From assembly GCA_017379075.1 (NCBI GenBank), contig JAFNXL010000003.1:1-33296 (forward strand): a DNA stretch of 33,296 nucleotides, given 5' to 3'. Positions 1 through 8,354 of the stretch are shown in pieces. The notes below the pieces were generated by a model that made no database searches, was not told the origin of the DNA, and saw only the letters and a list, made by a program, of their open reading frames with translations. The number at the start of each line of letters is the position of its first letter. Position 1 is the first letter of the stretch. Both the position numbers and the translations under genes were made by a program. The DNA comes from Bacteroidaceae bacterium (lineage in GTDB: Bacteria > Bacteroidota > Bacteroidia > Bacteroidales > Bacteroidaceae).

Positions 1-490
1 AAAGCAGAAGCAGACACAACGATGGAAAAGACATGGACGGATTTACCCAAAAACAACACCGAAACAGCACAAATTGGCGGCGAAAACCCGCAAAATGGGC
101 GCGAAAATAGGGTCAAAACAGCCTAAAATCACATTTTTAGCTTTATTTAGTGTTATTTTTATTATTCTTCTCCTCATTTGTCTTACATGCTATAACATTG
201 CATACGTGGATGGTATATATAGAGTACGAAAAATCCAATTTAGGGCCTTAAATGAGTTTTTGAACATTTTTTTGGGCCGATGATTACAAGGATAACCAAC
301 GCCGCCTCTCTCCACGACAGATGCAAATCATCGAGGATTTCCTTGGCGAACCATAGCGGTGGAGAATAAAAACTATCAGTTGAATCATTTTTTGCTGCAT
401 AGTTGCTTGTTGTACGCAAAAGTTTTACTAACTTTGTGTCGTGCTTCAACAATTGTGGCACATAAATAATTTTATTGCTCATTTTCCACT
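1..490. other. No confident gene; possible C-terminal tail of an upstream gene
   Basis: Frame 1 is open from the window edge to a TAA at 124-126 and would encode a polar 41-residue tail, which could be the end of a gene lying mostly outside the window. Frame 2 is also open across the edge and runs on to 283 with one hydrophobic stretch, so the choice is unclear. An 80-codon minus-strand frame at 240-482 has no recognisable family features. From about 127 the sequence turns AT-rich. I cannot support a gene here. Confidence 0.3.
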
Positions 491-494
491 CGAA

Positions 495-636
495 TCACCA
501 CCTCGAATAAAGAAAGCGAGCCAATATGACAACTAACACACGGTGAGGTTTGCGCTTAGGCGTAGACTCACCCATAGTGTGTTAGGGTTTGTGGTGAACC
601 TGAGTGGATTATGGTGACGGTCTACGCTTTCTTTAT
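495..636 (+). promoter_or_regulatory. Highly structured leader (nested inverted repeats) before the lipoprotein gene
   Basis: A perfect 12-bp inverted repeat (ATAAAGAAAGCG at 507-518 and its complement at 625-636) encloses a second stem in which 533-547 pairs with 567-585, giving 15 bp interrupted by a 4-nt bulge. A third complementary pair, TCACCAC (495-501) with GTGGTGA (591-597), would cross the outer stem, so two alternative folds or a pseudoknot are possible. The element ends 57 bp before the lipoprotein start. It may be a cis-acting RNA leader, a small RNA or the end of a mobile element; there is no T-run, so it is not a simple terminator. Confidence 0.5.
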
Positions 637-693
637 GCGTGGATGCGTAATATGTACAAATATGACATTAATAAATAATTAATACAATATAAA

Positions 694-1476
694 ATGATGA
701 CTTATAAAAAATTACTCTTTGCTCTGATTAGTACAGCAGGCTTAGCGTTTACTTCTTGTTCAAGCGACAACGAAGACATGACAACCAACGAACCTCAAAT
801 GGTAAATGTAAAATTGGATTTCACTTTCGAGCAAAGCGGAAACATGACTCGTGCAAGCGGTGCAGAAACGTATGCAGCCTTTTATGAGAAGTACATTAAA
901 ACAAAAAGACTAACACCCAAAAACTTTTCGTTAACTTTCAAAAACAAAGAGACAAACGAGACGATATTAACAAAAAATGGCACTTGGGAGTCTGAAAATG
1001 GGATACAATTACCAGAAGGAACGTATACAGTAACCGGAACTTCACATCCCCAAGATGCTTATTTACCTTCAGATACAGCATATATTTCATTTAGTGAAGA
1101 AGTGGAGATAAAAAAAGAAATACCACAACTCACCCTTACTGCCAAATATAGCTGTTTCTTGCTTTTGTTTGACGCCACCAATATAGATACAATTAAGATG
1201 GGCGAAGCTTCTGGCTATGTTTTTGCAAAAGACAGCAAATATGCCAAAACCCTGTCAAAAGATGAAAAATGCCATTGGATTTTTATGTATAATACTGTGT
1301 ATTATGACAACTGGAATAGTTCACAAAATTATTCCTTAATTGTCCAGCGTGACAATGTAAATATGGCAAAACTTTATACTGCGACACAATCATACCAGGA
1401 TGGTAAATATTACTTCTACCAATATAATGACATGAGTACAGGTTTTACAATGCCAGAAATGGAACCTGGAAACTAA
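694..1476 (+). CDS. Surface lipoprotein, fimbrillin-like, function unknown
   Basis: A predicted lipoprotein of 260 residues. The N-terminus has a lysine-containing n-region, a hydrophobic core and a lipobox-like cysteine near residue 22 (FTSC), followed by SSDNED, the Ser/Asp-rich start typical of exported Bacteroidetes lipoproteins. A NMTRAS stretch near residue 52 followed by beta-rich sequence recalls the start of mature fimbrillin-like or Mfa/FimB-type proteins, but I cannot assign a family. Two adjacent ATGs (694 and 697) are both possible starts. It follows the structured leader at 495-636 and ends only 10 bp before the helicase gene, suggesting cotranscription, an odd pairing for a secreted protein. 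Codon use is AT-rich, unlike the core genes from 4 kb onward. Confidence 0.65.
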   Translation: MMTYKKLLFALISTAGLAFTSCSSDNEDMTTNEPQMVNVKLDFTFEQSGNMTRASGAETYAAFYEKYIKTKRLTPKNFSLTFKNKETNETILTKNGTWESENGIQLPEGTYTVTGTSHPQDAYLPSDTAYISFSEEVEIKKEIPQLTLTAKYSCFLLLFDATNIDTIKMGEASGYVFAKDSKYAKTLSKDEKCHWIFMYNTVYYDNWNSSQNYSLIVQRDNVNMAKLYTATQSYQDGKYYFYQYNDMSTGFTMPEMEPGN

Positions 1477-1486
1477 CACACATACC

Positions 1487-3244
1487 ATGACGAACACAAA
1501 AAGCGATATATACCATGCAACGGCCGAACTGCTGTGCAGCAAGTATGAAATATCAACCCAACTTATAAATGAATTATTGTCCGACTTTCATTTGAAGTAT
1601 GCAATTGACATTCTTGGAGAACACACAGACAGAATAGAAAAAATGGCATTCCTGCTCCGCGTAAAGGAACAGGAATGCTTCAGTGCAAGCAGGCATGATT
1701 CTGTTGTTAAATTACGAAATAAGATTATCCAAAAATGGGATGAAGAAAAAATAAATTCTGCATTTGACAAATATAGTCATTCATCGGGTAAAACCTTAAG
1801 TCACAAAGCACGGAAACTCTCAGAAATGCGCTGGTCTTGCGGAAAAGCATGGGCGCATATGTTTATGGAGTATTCAGGGATTGACAATTATTTTGCCGGT
1901 AAACGTATCAACAACGAAAAGAAATCCCAATTTGAGGACATTTTGCCATTTATAAAACTCCCCGAACTTGTAGAATACCAAATCAAACTGAAAGAAGCGC
2001 TGATAAAAGTAATAAAAGAGAAGGGTAACGAAGCCAAATGCCTTTTAAGCCTTCCTACAGGAAGTGGAAAAACACGCGTTGCGGTTGAAGCTTATATTGA
2101 ATATCTTCGCCCAAGATTTGCCGAAGGTAAATATCTGATTTGGATTGCACAAAGCGAGGAATTATGCGAACAGGCAATAAAGACATTCCAGGATATGTGG
2201 AAGAACAAGGAATTCACAGAATGTCTGCGCATATATCGTCTTTTCGGCTCTCATAACATGGATGTTGACAGTATGATTGGTGGTGTGGTTGTTTGCAGCA
2301 TCAATAAGCTATACAACGTTATTAATGAGAGCCAAGAAGGTGACGCTTGTCATAACATGATTCAGAACTGCAGCACATGTATCATTGACGAGGCTCACCG
2401 CGCTGTTACAAAGATGTACAATAAATTTTATGACTACAGTCAGGCAGTAAGAGGCGAACAAATGTTTCCTATATGTGGACTTACTGCTACCCCAGGACGC
2501 AATAATGATACATTGTCATTAACAAGTCATTTCTTGTACAGATTGTTCACTCCTGAAGTGCCATCCCAATTTAAGGAAAATCCCATATTATATTTCAGAA
2601 AAGAAAAATATCTAGCCCTTCCATATCATGTTGAAATTGCAACAGGTCAAGCTTTTGTGTTTTCTGATGAAGACGGAGAAAAGATAGAAACAGAATGGAA
2701 AAAACTGAAAGTTGGTGAAAAGACCTCTCCCGAACTCCAAGAATTAATGCAAGAGCTTATAGGTGACGGATGCAAACAATTAGCAGATAACGTAAAAAGA
2801 AACAAGATAATACTTGACACATTGTTATCTCTTCCAGATAATGCAAAGGTGCTTGTATATGCTTGTACTGTTGCTCACGCAGAACTGATAAACAGTCTGC
2901 TTATAGCAAAGGGCAGAAAATCGGCAGTTATCACTGGTAATACGCCAAGATACAAACGTCATGCTTATATTGATAAGTTTAAAAGCGATGAATTGCAATT
3001 CATCATTAACCATAGTGTGCTGACAACAGGTTTCGATGCGCCCAAGACAGATCACATCGTGCTGTGTCGTCCAACATTCAGTGACATATTATATGAACAG
3101 ATTGTTGGTCGTGGTTTACGAGGCCCCCGATTTGGTGGTACTGAGACCTGTAAAATAATAGATTTCTGCGACACTTGTGAACGATTTGGAGACCAACAAT
3201 CCTATAAGAGGTTTGAAACTTTCTGGTTCCAAACTTCCGACTAG
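1487..3244 (+). CDS. DEAD/DEAH-box superfamily 2 helicase
   Basis: An SF2 helicase or translocase of 585 residues. Walker A is LPTGSGKT at 189-196, the DEAH box is at 301-304, motif III is TATPGR at 333-338, and motif VI is in QIVGRGLRG at 538-546, with RecA domain 2 between. The type III restriction/UvrB-like helicase group fits best. The first roughly 180 residues are helical, rich in charged residues and unrecognised; this is the likely specificity or partner domain. The C-terminus has several cysteines (C559, C563 and C566 region) but no clear zinc knuckle. No methylase or nuclease lies beside it in the window, so a restriction system is not supported; a stand-alone defence or repair helicase is possible. 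It begins 10 bp after the lipoprotein gene and is followed by a hairpin terminator. Confidence 0.85.
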   Translation: MTNTKSDIYHATAELLCSKYEISTQLINELLSDFHLKYAIDILGEHTDRIEKMAFLLRVKEQECFSASRHDSVVKLRNKIIQKWDEEKINSAFDKYSHSSGKTLSHKARKLSEMRWSCGKAWAHMFMEYSGIDNYFAGKRINNEKKSQFEDILPFIKLPELVEYQIKLKEALIKVIKEKGNEAKCLLSLPTGSGKTRVAVEAYIEYLRPRFAEGKYLIWIAQSEELCEQAIKTFQDMWKNKEFTECLRIYRLFGSHNMDVDSMIGGVVVCSINKLYNVINESQEGDACHNMIQNCSTCIIDEAHRAVTKMYNKFYDYSQAVRGEQMFPICGLTATPGRNNDTLSLTSHFLYRLFTPEVPSQFKENPILYFRKEKYLALPYHVEIATGQAFVFSDEDGEKIETEWKKLKVGEKTSPELQELMQELIGDGCKQLADNVKRNKIILDTLLSLPDNAKVLVYACTVAHAELINSLLIAKGRKSAVITGNTPRYKRHAYIDKFKSDELQFIINHSVLTTGFDAPKTDHIVLCRPTFSDILYEQIVGRGLRGPRFGGTETCKIIDFCDTCERFGDQQSYKRFETFWFQTSD

Positions 3245-3284
3245 CCAAAGTCTACTTTTGGATTTGATGGAAGTGAGATACATT

Positions 3285-3321
3285 AAAAGGCACAGATTCC
3301 TGTTTTTGGGTCTGTGCTTTT
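3285..3321. terminator. Bidirectional intrinsic terminator
   Basis: AAAAGGCACAGA (3285-3296) pairs with TCTGTGCTTTT (3311-3321, one G-T pair) around a 14-nt loop. T-runs occur in both directions, so it can end the helicase transcript on the plus strand and the parDE transcript on the minus strand. Confidence 0.7.
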
Positions 3322-3449
3322 CTATTTGTAAGACAATCTTTTATTGGTGTTCAGTATAAATACCGCGATTGAGACCAAATCATTGTAACCTTTTGTGTTT
3401 TTATCGGACAGCTATATTAAATTTATAATGTAAGGATAGTTATGGAGCA

Positions 3450-3755
3450 TTAGTCTTCAATCATTCGTCTCTTCAAATCCATTCGCTGATGTAGGATTCT
3501 AATGATAAGAATTTCGTCATCATGCAGTATCTGATAAAAGATAATGTGCTTATTGGCCCTGTAACCACGCAGTCCTTCGGTTATCTCATCATATTTGAAT
3601 CCGTACAGCCAAGGATTTTCTACAATCTTTTGACAAGACTCTATAAGCATGTTGTAATACATGTCTGCCTGTCGTTCAGACCACGTTTCAAAGGTATAAT
3701 TCCAAATATTCGTAAGGTCTTCTACCGCTTTATTGGTAAAATGATATTTAGCCAT
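3450..3755 (-). CDS. parE: ParE/RelE-superfamily toxin
   Basis: Toxin of a type II toxin-antitoxin pair, 101 residues, the usual length. The opening pattern (beta strand [11 protein letters not shown] followed by a helix), the NPWLYG segment, [15 protein letters not shown] and the closing [10 protein letters not shown] match the ParE fold. ParE proteins generally poison DNA gyrase; the target here is not shown by the sequence. The start codon overlaps the end of the antitoxin gene by 8 bp, the typical translationally coupled order of antitoxin first. A hairpin at 3285-3321 probably ends the transcript. RelE-type RNase activity is less likely because the C-terminal motif is ParE-like. Confidence 0.85.
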   Translation of the reverse strand: MAKYHFTNKAVEDLTNIWNYTFETWSERQADMYYNMLIESCQKIVENPWLYGFKYDEITEGLRGYRANKHIIFYQILHDDEILIIRILHQRMDLKRRMIED

Positions 3756-3993
3756 TTGAGCGTTTTTCCTTTAATGACTTCAAATGTTCCTGAGAATTGA
3801 ATTCTATAGCGAGGCCACTATTCATACCATCTGCAATTGCCATTCTTAGTTCTTGAAGTTGACTCTCGTTTTCCTCCAAGAGGCGCAATCCCGCACGAAT
3901 AACCTCACTGGCATTATTATAACGCCCTTGTTCTACTTTCGTTCTAACGAAATTCTCGAAATAAGTTCCGAGAGCAACCGATGTTGTTTTCAT
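3748..3993 (-). CDS. parD: ParD-like antitoxin (ribbon-helix-helix)
   Basis: Antitoxin of 81 residues. The N-terminal half (residues 3-45) matches the ParD/CC2985 ribbon-helix-helix pattern: a beta strand TSVALG, then [27 protein letters not shown] split over two helices. The variable C-terminal tail would wrap the ParE toxin. It is first in a two-gene operon and overlaps parE by 8 bp. Such antitoxins bind their own promoter; a candidate -7 element (TAACTTTG, 4018-4011 on the minus strand) lies 18 bp upstream of the start codon. Confidence 0.85.
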   Translation of the reverse strand: MKTTSVALGTYFENFVRTKVEQGRYNNASEVIRAGLRLLEENESQLQELRMAIADGMNSGLAIEFNSQEHLKSLKEKRSNG

Positions 3994-4010
3994 ATCTCTT
4001 TAATTTTTCA

Positions 4011-4018
4011 CAAAGTTA
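4011..4018 (-). promoter_or_regulatory. -7 element of the parDE promoter
   Basis: TAACTTTG on the minus strand fits the Bacteroidetes -7 consensus TAnnTTTG and lies 18 bp before the parD start. No good -33 TTTG is seen at the usual distance. GCCATAAAT at 4048-4056 upstream resembles the box near 32.6 and 33.1 kb but is at a different spacing. Confidence 0.45.
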
Positions 4019-4103
4019 CCAATATTTGATAACATGGCGAAATTTCTGCCATAAATATTGTGGAAATGATAAAAGGTTTTCACCAGACAGCCGTAGTTTT
4101 GTA

Positions 4104-5156
4104 TCAGAACTTACCGCCAGAGAAAAGGTGACGGACTCGCTCCACGGCAATGCACGGGACAAAAATCAGGGCACTCCATGCCAGACAAAGCAGGGGCATG
4201 AGGGTGAGCGGAAAAGACGTGACAGACTGTCCGATGGCGTGCCACATCCAGTTCTGGAAATGCGGATGCGAATGGATGAGATAGACCGCAAGCACATAGG
4301 GCGAAACGGCGGGAAGCACTCGGGAGATAAATACGGGACAGCCGGCACGCGCAATCATGAAGAAAAGGCAGATGGAGAACGGAAGCACCAACGAGGTGTA
4401 TCCCATTGCATAGATGAGAAACGGCTCGTGCGCATCCATAAGGTTCTTTACTACGGCTACGGCCATCATGGCAAGGAAAAGGCACATGGAGAGGATGGCA
4501 CAACGGGTGCGGCTGAGACAAGGAAGGGATGCGAACCTGCGGATGTATCCACCCACCAGAAAGAGGTAGATGAAGAGCACGAGTTGCTGGGGGTCCACGA
4601 ACATCTCTCCGAAGGGATACTGAAAGCACAGCACAAAACCTACGGCGAGCAGGATGCCATAGGTGCGGCGGTCAATACCCGAAACCATGCGTGAAAGGAA
4701 GGGTACGACGGCCATGAGGGCGATGTAGGTGGTGATGAACCAATAGCGGTTGGTGGCAACGGGGAAGAAGAATCTTACTGCCTGTTGCAAGGAGAAGACC
4801 TCAAGTCCGGCAGCTACCATGAGCAGATACACGACAAGGCCGTAAAAGACGGTCTGCATCCACACACGGAAGATGCCTTTCAGACGGAAATCGGTGGTGT
4901 AAGTTAGAAAATAGCCGGTGATGAGGACAAAGCAGTTTACGCTGACGAGCGAGAGCAGTTTTGTTCCTTCCAAAACGCCCCAAAGGGCTGCATCCAGAAA
5001 ACCGTCGGCAGGAACAGTAAAAGCTGAGCCATTGAGGCCGTAAATGTCCAACCCATAAGTGAAGAAATGGTTCACCACAATGCCAAACATACACAGCACG
5101 CGCAGGAGTTCGAACTGCGGAAGGCGTTGTGCGGCAGGCTGCGATTGGGCGGACAT
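4104..5156 (-). CDS. Acyltransferase family 3 integral membrane protein
   Basis: A polytopic inner-membrane protein of 350 residues with about ten hydrophobic segments. The start, FELLRVLCMFGIVVNHFF, has the arginine and the histidine of the Acyltransferase_3 (OafA/WecH-like) family, where the conserved histidine is thought to take part in acyl transfer. Family members O-acetylate or N-acetylate surface polysaccharides; the substrate cannot be told from sequence. The gene starts 25 bp after the gldE stop on the same strand and is probably the last gene of the ssb-gldE transcript. I see no strong terminator behind it. Confidence 0.85.
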   Translation of the reverse strand: MSAQSQPAAQRLPQFELLRVLCMFGIVVNHFFTYGLDIYGLNGSAFTVPADGFLDAALWGVLEGTKLLSLVSVNCFVLITGYFLTYTTDFRLKGIFRVWMQTVFYGLVVYLLMVAAGLEVFSLQQAVRFFFPVATNRYWFITTYIALMAVVPFLSRMVSGIDRRTYGILLAVGFVLCFQYPFGEMFVDPQQLVLFIYLFLVGGYIRRFASLPCLSRTRCAILSMCLFLAMMAVAVVKNLMDAHEPFLIYAMGYTSLVLPFSICLFFMIARAGCPVFISRVLPAVSPYVLAVYLIHSHPHFQNWMWHAIGQSVTSFPLTLMPLLCLAWSALIFVPCIAVERVRHLFSGGKF

Positions 5157-5181
5157 GGTAAATTATGGAAAAAGGAAAAAA

Positions 5182-6507
5182 CTAAGCCTTTTTATTTATA
5201 ATGAGCTTTATCTTGACAATGCGCCTCTGGTCCATCTCTACCACTTGGAATACGAAGTGGCGATAAGTTATCTTCTCATCGCGCTGGGGGAACTCGCCCT
5301 TGATTTCGAGCAACAGTCCGGCAAGTGTGTCGGCATCGCCTTCCACATCCTCGAAGAAGTCGTCCTCAATCTGCATGATACGGCAGAAGTCGGTCAAGAG
5401 GGTCTTGGCCTCAAAGATGTAGGTGTTTTGGTTGAGGCGGGTGTAAGAACGCTCGTCGTCATCGTATTCGTCGCTGATTTCGCCCACAATCTCCTCGATG
5501 ATGTCTTCCATGGTTACCAGTCCGCTTGTACCGCCGAACTCGTCCACCACAATGGCCATATGCACCTTGTTGGCCTGGAAATCACGCAAAAGGCTGTCAA
5601 TCATCTTTGTTTCGGGCACAAAATAGGGCGGACGGATGAGGCTCTGCCATCTGAAGTTGGCGGGCTTGCCCAGATGGGGCAACAGGTCCTTGATGTAAAG
5701 CACACCCTTGATATTGTCCTGCGTTCCTTGATAAACAGGAATGCGGCTGTAGTTGTTCTGCACAATGCAATCAAGCACCTCGGGGAAAGGGGCCTTCATG
5801 TCGAGGTCCACAATATCAATACGCGGAGTCATGATTTCACGCGCCATCTCTCCACCAAAGCGGATGATGCCTTGCAGCATGCTGCTCTCCTGCGCAATGT
5901 CCTTCTTGTCGGTCAGTTCCATGGCTTTCTCCAGGTCGTCCACGGTGAGGCTTTGTGCCTCGTGTGTATGGATGCGCTCCACCACCACCTTGAAACGGAT
6001 GAGGAGGGAACTGAGCGGATACCACAACTTGTCCAGTACCGCCAGCACAGGTGCGGCGAAACGGCAGAAGGAAAGCGTGTGGCTGGCACTATAAATCTTG
6101 GGCATAATCTCACCGAAGAGCAACAAAAGGAAGGTGAGCAGAACGGTCATGAAAAGAAATTCCACCCATGCGGCCGCACCAAAATCTATCCATTCGAGGA
6201 TAAAATAATTGAGCAGCATGATGATGGCCACATTGACCAGATTGTTACTGATGAGAATGGTGGCAAGCAAGCGCTCGCTCTTGTCCAGCAGTTTCTTTAT
6301 CTTGACATCGGAAGAATGTTTCTCATCGTCAATCTCGTTCATGTCTGCAGGAGAAAGGCTGAAAAAGGCTATTTCTGAAGCCGACACAAAGCCAGAACAA
6401 AAAAGAAGCATGATGCCCGTGCCAAAAGCAATCCATGCCCCCATCGAAGGCATGGACGTATGGATTTGCGAAAAAGCGTCCGCAAGTTGTGAAAATTCTA
6501 TGTCCAA
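5182..6507 (-). CDS. gldE: GldE-like CNNM/CBS/CorC transporter-associated protein
   Basis: A 441-residue membrane protein of the HlyC/CorC (TlyC) family. Residues about 22-180 form the DUF21/CNNM membrane domain with SASEIAFFS and FGEIMPKIY motifs; residues about 225-345 hold paired CBS domains (MTPRIDIV, NYSRIPVY, VVDEFGGTSGLVT, IIEEIVGEI); residues about 355-437 are the C-terminal CorC_HlyC domain. Bacteroidetes members next to ssb and mutY are named GldE after gliding motility, but in non-gliding Bacteroidales the likely role is divalent cation handling or envelope maintenance. It lies 53 bp after ssb on the same strand. The family assignment is firm; the function is inferred. Confidence 0.88.
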   Translation of the reverse strand: MDIEFSQLADAFSQIHTSMPSMGAWIAFGTGIMLLFCSGFVSASEIAFFSLSPADMNEIDDEKHSSDVKIKKLLDKSERLLATILISNNLVNVAIIMLLNYFILEWIDFGAAAWVEFLFMTVLLTFLLLLFGEIMPKIYSASHTLSFCRFAAPVLAVLDKLWYPLSSLLIRFKVVVERIHTHEAQSLTVDDLEKAMELTDKKDIAQESSMLQGIIRFGGEMAREIMTPRIDIVDLDMKAPFPEVLDCIVQNNYSRIPVYQGTQDNIKGVLYIKDLLPHLGKPANFRWQSLIRPPYFVPETKMIDSLLRDFQANKVHMAIVVDEFGGTSGLVTMEDIIEEIVGEISDEYDDDERSYTRLNQNTYIFEAKTLLTDFCRIMQIEDDFFEDVEGDADTLAGLLLEIKGEFPQRDEKITYRHFVFQVVEMDQRRIVKIKLIINKKA

Positions 6508-6560
6508 GGTTTTATCGCTTTGATTGTTTTGGTAATGTTAATGAGACCGGGAAGCGGAAA

Positions 6561-6956
6561 TCAGAAAGGCACAACATTGTTGGGTTCTGCCGCAGGAGTG
6601 GGTGTCTGAGGCGTTTCCGGTCTTACGGCACGAGGAGTGAGCATTTCCATTGCATCTGCCCATATTTCAGTGATGTAACGCTTCATTCCATTCTTGTCAT
6701 CATAAGAACGGGTGTGAATCTTACCCTCAATGTAGAGTTTGTCGCCCTTGTGTACATATTTCTCAACGGTTTCGGCCAGTCCTCTCCACAGGGTTATGTT
6801 GTGCCATTCGGTGCGGTCGGGCACTTCCGTTCCGTTCTGCAGCTTGTATCCACGTTCAGTGGTGGCGAGAACAAGACTTGCCACACATACGCCAGCATCA
6901 ACATAACGGATGTCCGGTTCGCGGCCCACATTTCCTATAAGCATTACTTTATTCAT
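6561..6956 (-). CDS. ssb: Single-stranded DNA-binding protein
   Basis: A 131-residue SSB. The N-terminal OB fold (residues 1-105) opens MNKVMLIGNVGREPDIRY and contains the WHNITLWRGLAE and YIEGKIHTRSY segments. It coats single-stranded DNA during replication and repair. The linker is short and proline/threonine-rich. The extreme C-terminus is NNVVPF: it keeps the Pro-Phe end but lacks the run of aspartates (such as DDIPF) that usually recruits partner proteins, with only one acidic residue in the last ten. It is preceded by a well-formed promoter inside the end of mutY and followed by gldE. Confidence 0.95.
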   Translation of the reverse strand: MNKVMLIGNVGREPDIRYVDAGVCVASLVLATTERGYKLQNGTEVPDRTEWHNITLWRGLAETVEKYVHKGDKLYIEGKIHTRSYDDKNGMKRYITEIWADAMEMLTPRAVRPETPQTPTPAAEPNNVVPF

Positions 6957-7002
6957 TGTTCTGAGTGTGTATTATGTTGGTTTGCAAATTGTAAGTTGGG
7001 CA

Positions 7003-7033
7003 CAAAGTTACCCAAATATGAGTACATGGCAAA
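7003..7033 (-). promoter_or_regulatory. ssb-gldE promoter
   Basis: On the minus strand, TTTG (7033-7030), a 19-bp spacer and TAACTTTG (7010-7003) match the Bacteroidetes vegetative promoter. The expected start of transcription is near 6996, giving a leader of about 40 nt before ssb. The -33 box lies right at the mutY stop codon. Confidence 0.7.
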
Positions 7034-7034
7034 A

Positions 7035-8063
7035 TTATAGAGCCATAATTTTTTCAATAAGCAGAAGTACAAGGCGGGGCATGGCATAATCCTGCAACCT
7101 CTTCCTTTCCACCCAAACACCGGGCAAATGCGAAACAGAACCGCCGACACGCATCAAATAGGCATCAGCATGAAGCAACTGATGGGTGAGCTGATGGGTT
7201 AATCCGCACACGTTTTTCACGGGTTGCAATTCTGGCATTAAGGTTGTCGCCTCTGCGGCTGTGAGCGGTGCATCCGACTCATGACAGAAGGGTTCGTATA
7301 ACCCCTGCCAGATGTCGCCTTCGCCACGTCTTTGCAGGTAAATTCTGTCCTTTGCATCCGTCAGCAACAGGTAGGTAAGATATCGGTTCCTCACCTTGGT
7401 CTTTCGGGCTTTGACGGGTAGTAAGGTCACATTTCCGCAGGCAAATGCCACACAAGTTTCCACAAGGGGACAGTCGGCACACTGGGGCGATTTGGGTGTA
7501 CAAACCATGGCACCAAAATCCATGATGGCCTGGTTGTAGAGTGCAGGTTGCAACGTGTCTAACATCTCGTCGGCCATGCTGCGGAAAGTGCGCTTGCCAA
7601 GCGGGGTGTCAATAGGGGTGTCAATGCCGAAATAGCGAGACAAGACACGGAAAACGTTGCCATCGAGTACCGCACAGGGCAATCCGAAGCAAATGCTGCA
7701 TATGGCTGCCGCTGTGTACTCGCCCACTCCACTTAGCTTCATCACCTCCTCAAAGGTTTTTGGAAATCCGCCCATTTCGACAATCTGCTTTGCGGCCTTG
7801 TGCAAGTTGCGTGCCCTGCTATAATAACCAAGACCCTGCCACATGAGCAGCACTTCTTCCTCATTTGCCGCTGCAAGTTCTTCTACGGTGGGAAAACGGG
7901 AGAGAAATCTGTTGAAATAGTCCATACCCTGTGCCACTCGGGTCTGTTGGAGGATAATCTCGCTCACCCAAACGGCATAAGGGTCTTGCGTATGACGCCA
8001 AGGAAGGTCGCGTCCGTTAAGGCGGTACCACTCTTCTATTGAATTGGAAAAAACAGGGTTCAT
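7035..8063 (-). CDS. mutY: A/G-specific adenine DNA glycosylase MutY
   Basis: Removes adenine mispaired with 8-oxoguanine in base excision repair. Numbered from the ATG at 8063 (342 residues): catalytic E35 in SEIILQQT, the helix-hairpin-helix loop SGVGEYTAAA at 111-120, catalytic D134 in LDGNVFRV, and the [4Fe-4S] ligands C188, C195, C198 and C204 (C-X6-C-X2-C-X5-C). Residues from about 225 form the NUDIX-like domain that recognises 8-oxoguanine. An upstream in-frame ATG at 8081 would add six residues, but the -7 element at 8098-8091 would leave almost no leader for it, so 8063 is preferred. The mutY-ssb-gldE order is common in Bacteroidales. Confidence 0.95.
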   Translation of the reverse strand: MNPVFSNSIEEWYRLNGRDLPWRHTQDPYAVWVSEIILQQTRVAQGMDYFNRFLSRFPTVEELAAANEEEVLLMWQGLGYYSRARNLHKAAKQIVEMGGFPKTFEEVMKLSGVGEYTAAAICSICFGLPCAVLDGNVFRVLSRYFGIDTPIDTPLGKRTFRSMADEMLDTLQPALYNQAIMDFGAMVCTPKSPQCADCPLVETCVAFACGNVTLLPVKARKTKVRNRYLTYLLLTDAKDRIYLQRRGEGDIWQGLYEPFCHESDAPLTAAEATTLMPELQPVKNVCGLTHQLTHQLLHADAYLMRVGGSVSHLPGVWVERKRLQDYAMPRLVLLLIEKIMAL

Positions 8064-8090
8064 AAACTTGTTTACTGGCATTTATATCCA

Positions 8091-8118
8091 CAAAGTTACC
8101 AATAAAAAGAGGAACAAA
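8091..8118 (-). promoter_or_regulatory. mutY promoter
   Basis: TAACTTTG (8098-8091, minus strand) is a good -7 element; the nearest TTTG (8118-8115) is 16 bp away, shorter than the usual 19-21. The position of the -7 box supports translation from the ATG at 8063. Confidence 0.45.
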
Positions 8119-8184
8119 TGGAGGGCAAGCCCACAAAAAAGCAAAAAAATGTAAATTTGTCTTCGCCATTAACAAAATTTGTTG

Positions 8185-8192
8185 TAATTTTG
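8185..8192 (+). promoter_or_regulatory. -7 element for the basic small protein and rng
   Basis: TAATTTTG matches TAnnTTTG and lies 50 bp before the small ORF at 8243. The nearest TTTG that could serve as a -33 box (8156-8159) is 25 bp upstream, longer than usual. Confidence 0.5.
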
Positions 8193-8242
8193 CAGTTCAG
8201 AAATTGGAAACAATAGTATTAACAATAATAATTTTTTAGATT

Positions 8243-8332
8243 ATGCCAAACGGAAAGAAGCACAAGCGCCACAAGATGGCTACTCACAAGCGTAAAAAGA
8301 GACTGAGAAAGAACAGACATAAGAGCAAGTAA
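8243..8332 (+). CDS. 29-residue lysine/arginine-rich protein, probably ribosome-associated
   Basis: The ATG at 8243 opens a 29-codon frame: MPNGKKHKRHKMATHKRKK, then a tail RLRKNRHKSK and TAA. Seventeen of the residues are lysine or arginine, plus four histidines. Near-identical tiny proteins occur upstream of RNase G in other Bacteroidetes, as I recall them, which argues for a real gene; the composition suggests binding to rRNA. Whether it equals one of the small ribosomal proteins described from Bacteroidetes ribosomes I cannot say. A promoter-like TAATTTTG stands 50 bp upstream and a perfect 12-bp hairpin follows 22 bp after the stop. Confidence 0.75.
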   Translation: MPNGKKHKRHKMATHKRKKRLRKNRHKSK

Positions 8333-8354
8333 GTCTCTATCTCGAACAAAAGCC

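Noticed and set aside
74-283. 69-codon frame with a TTG start and one hydrophobic stretch
   Set aside because: No acceptable start signal or family, and the overlapping frame 1 is also open at the window edge.
533-585. Integron attC site
   Set aside because: The stem ends do not fit the RYYYAAC/GTTRRRY core pairs and there is no integrase.
5059-6378. 439-codon open frame on the plus strand
   Set aside because: Antisense to gldE and the end of the acyltransferase gene; no domain seen.
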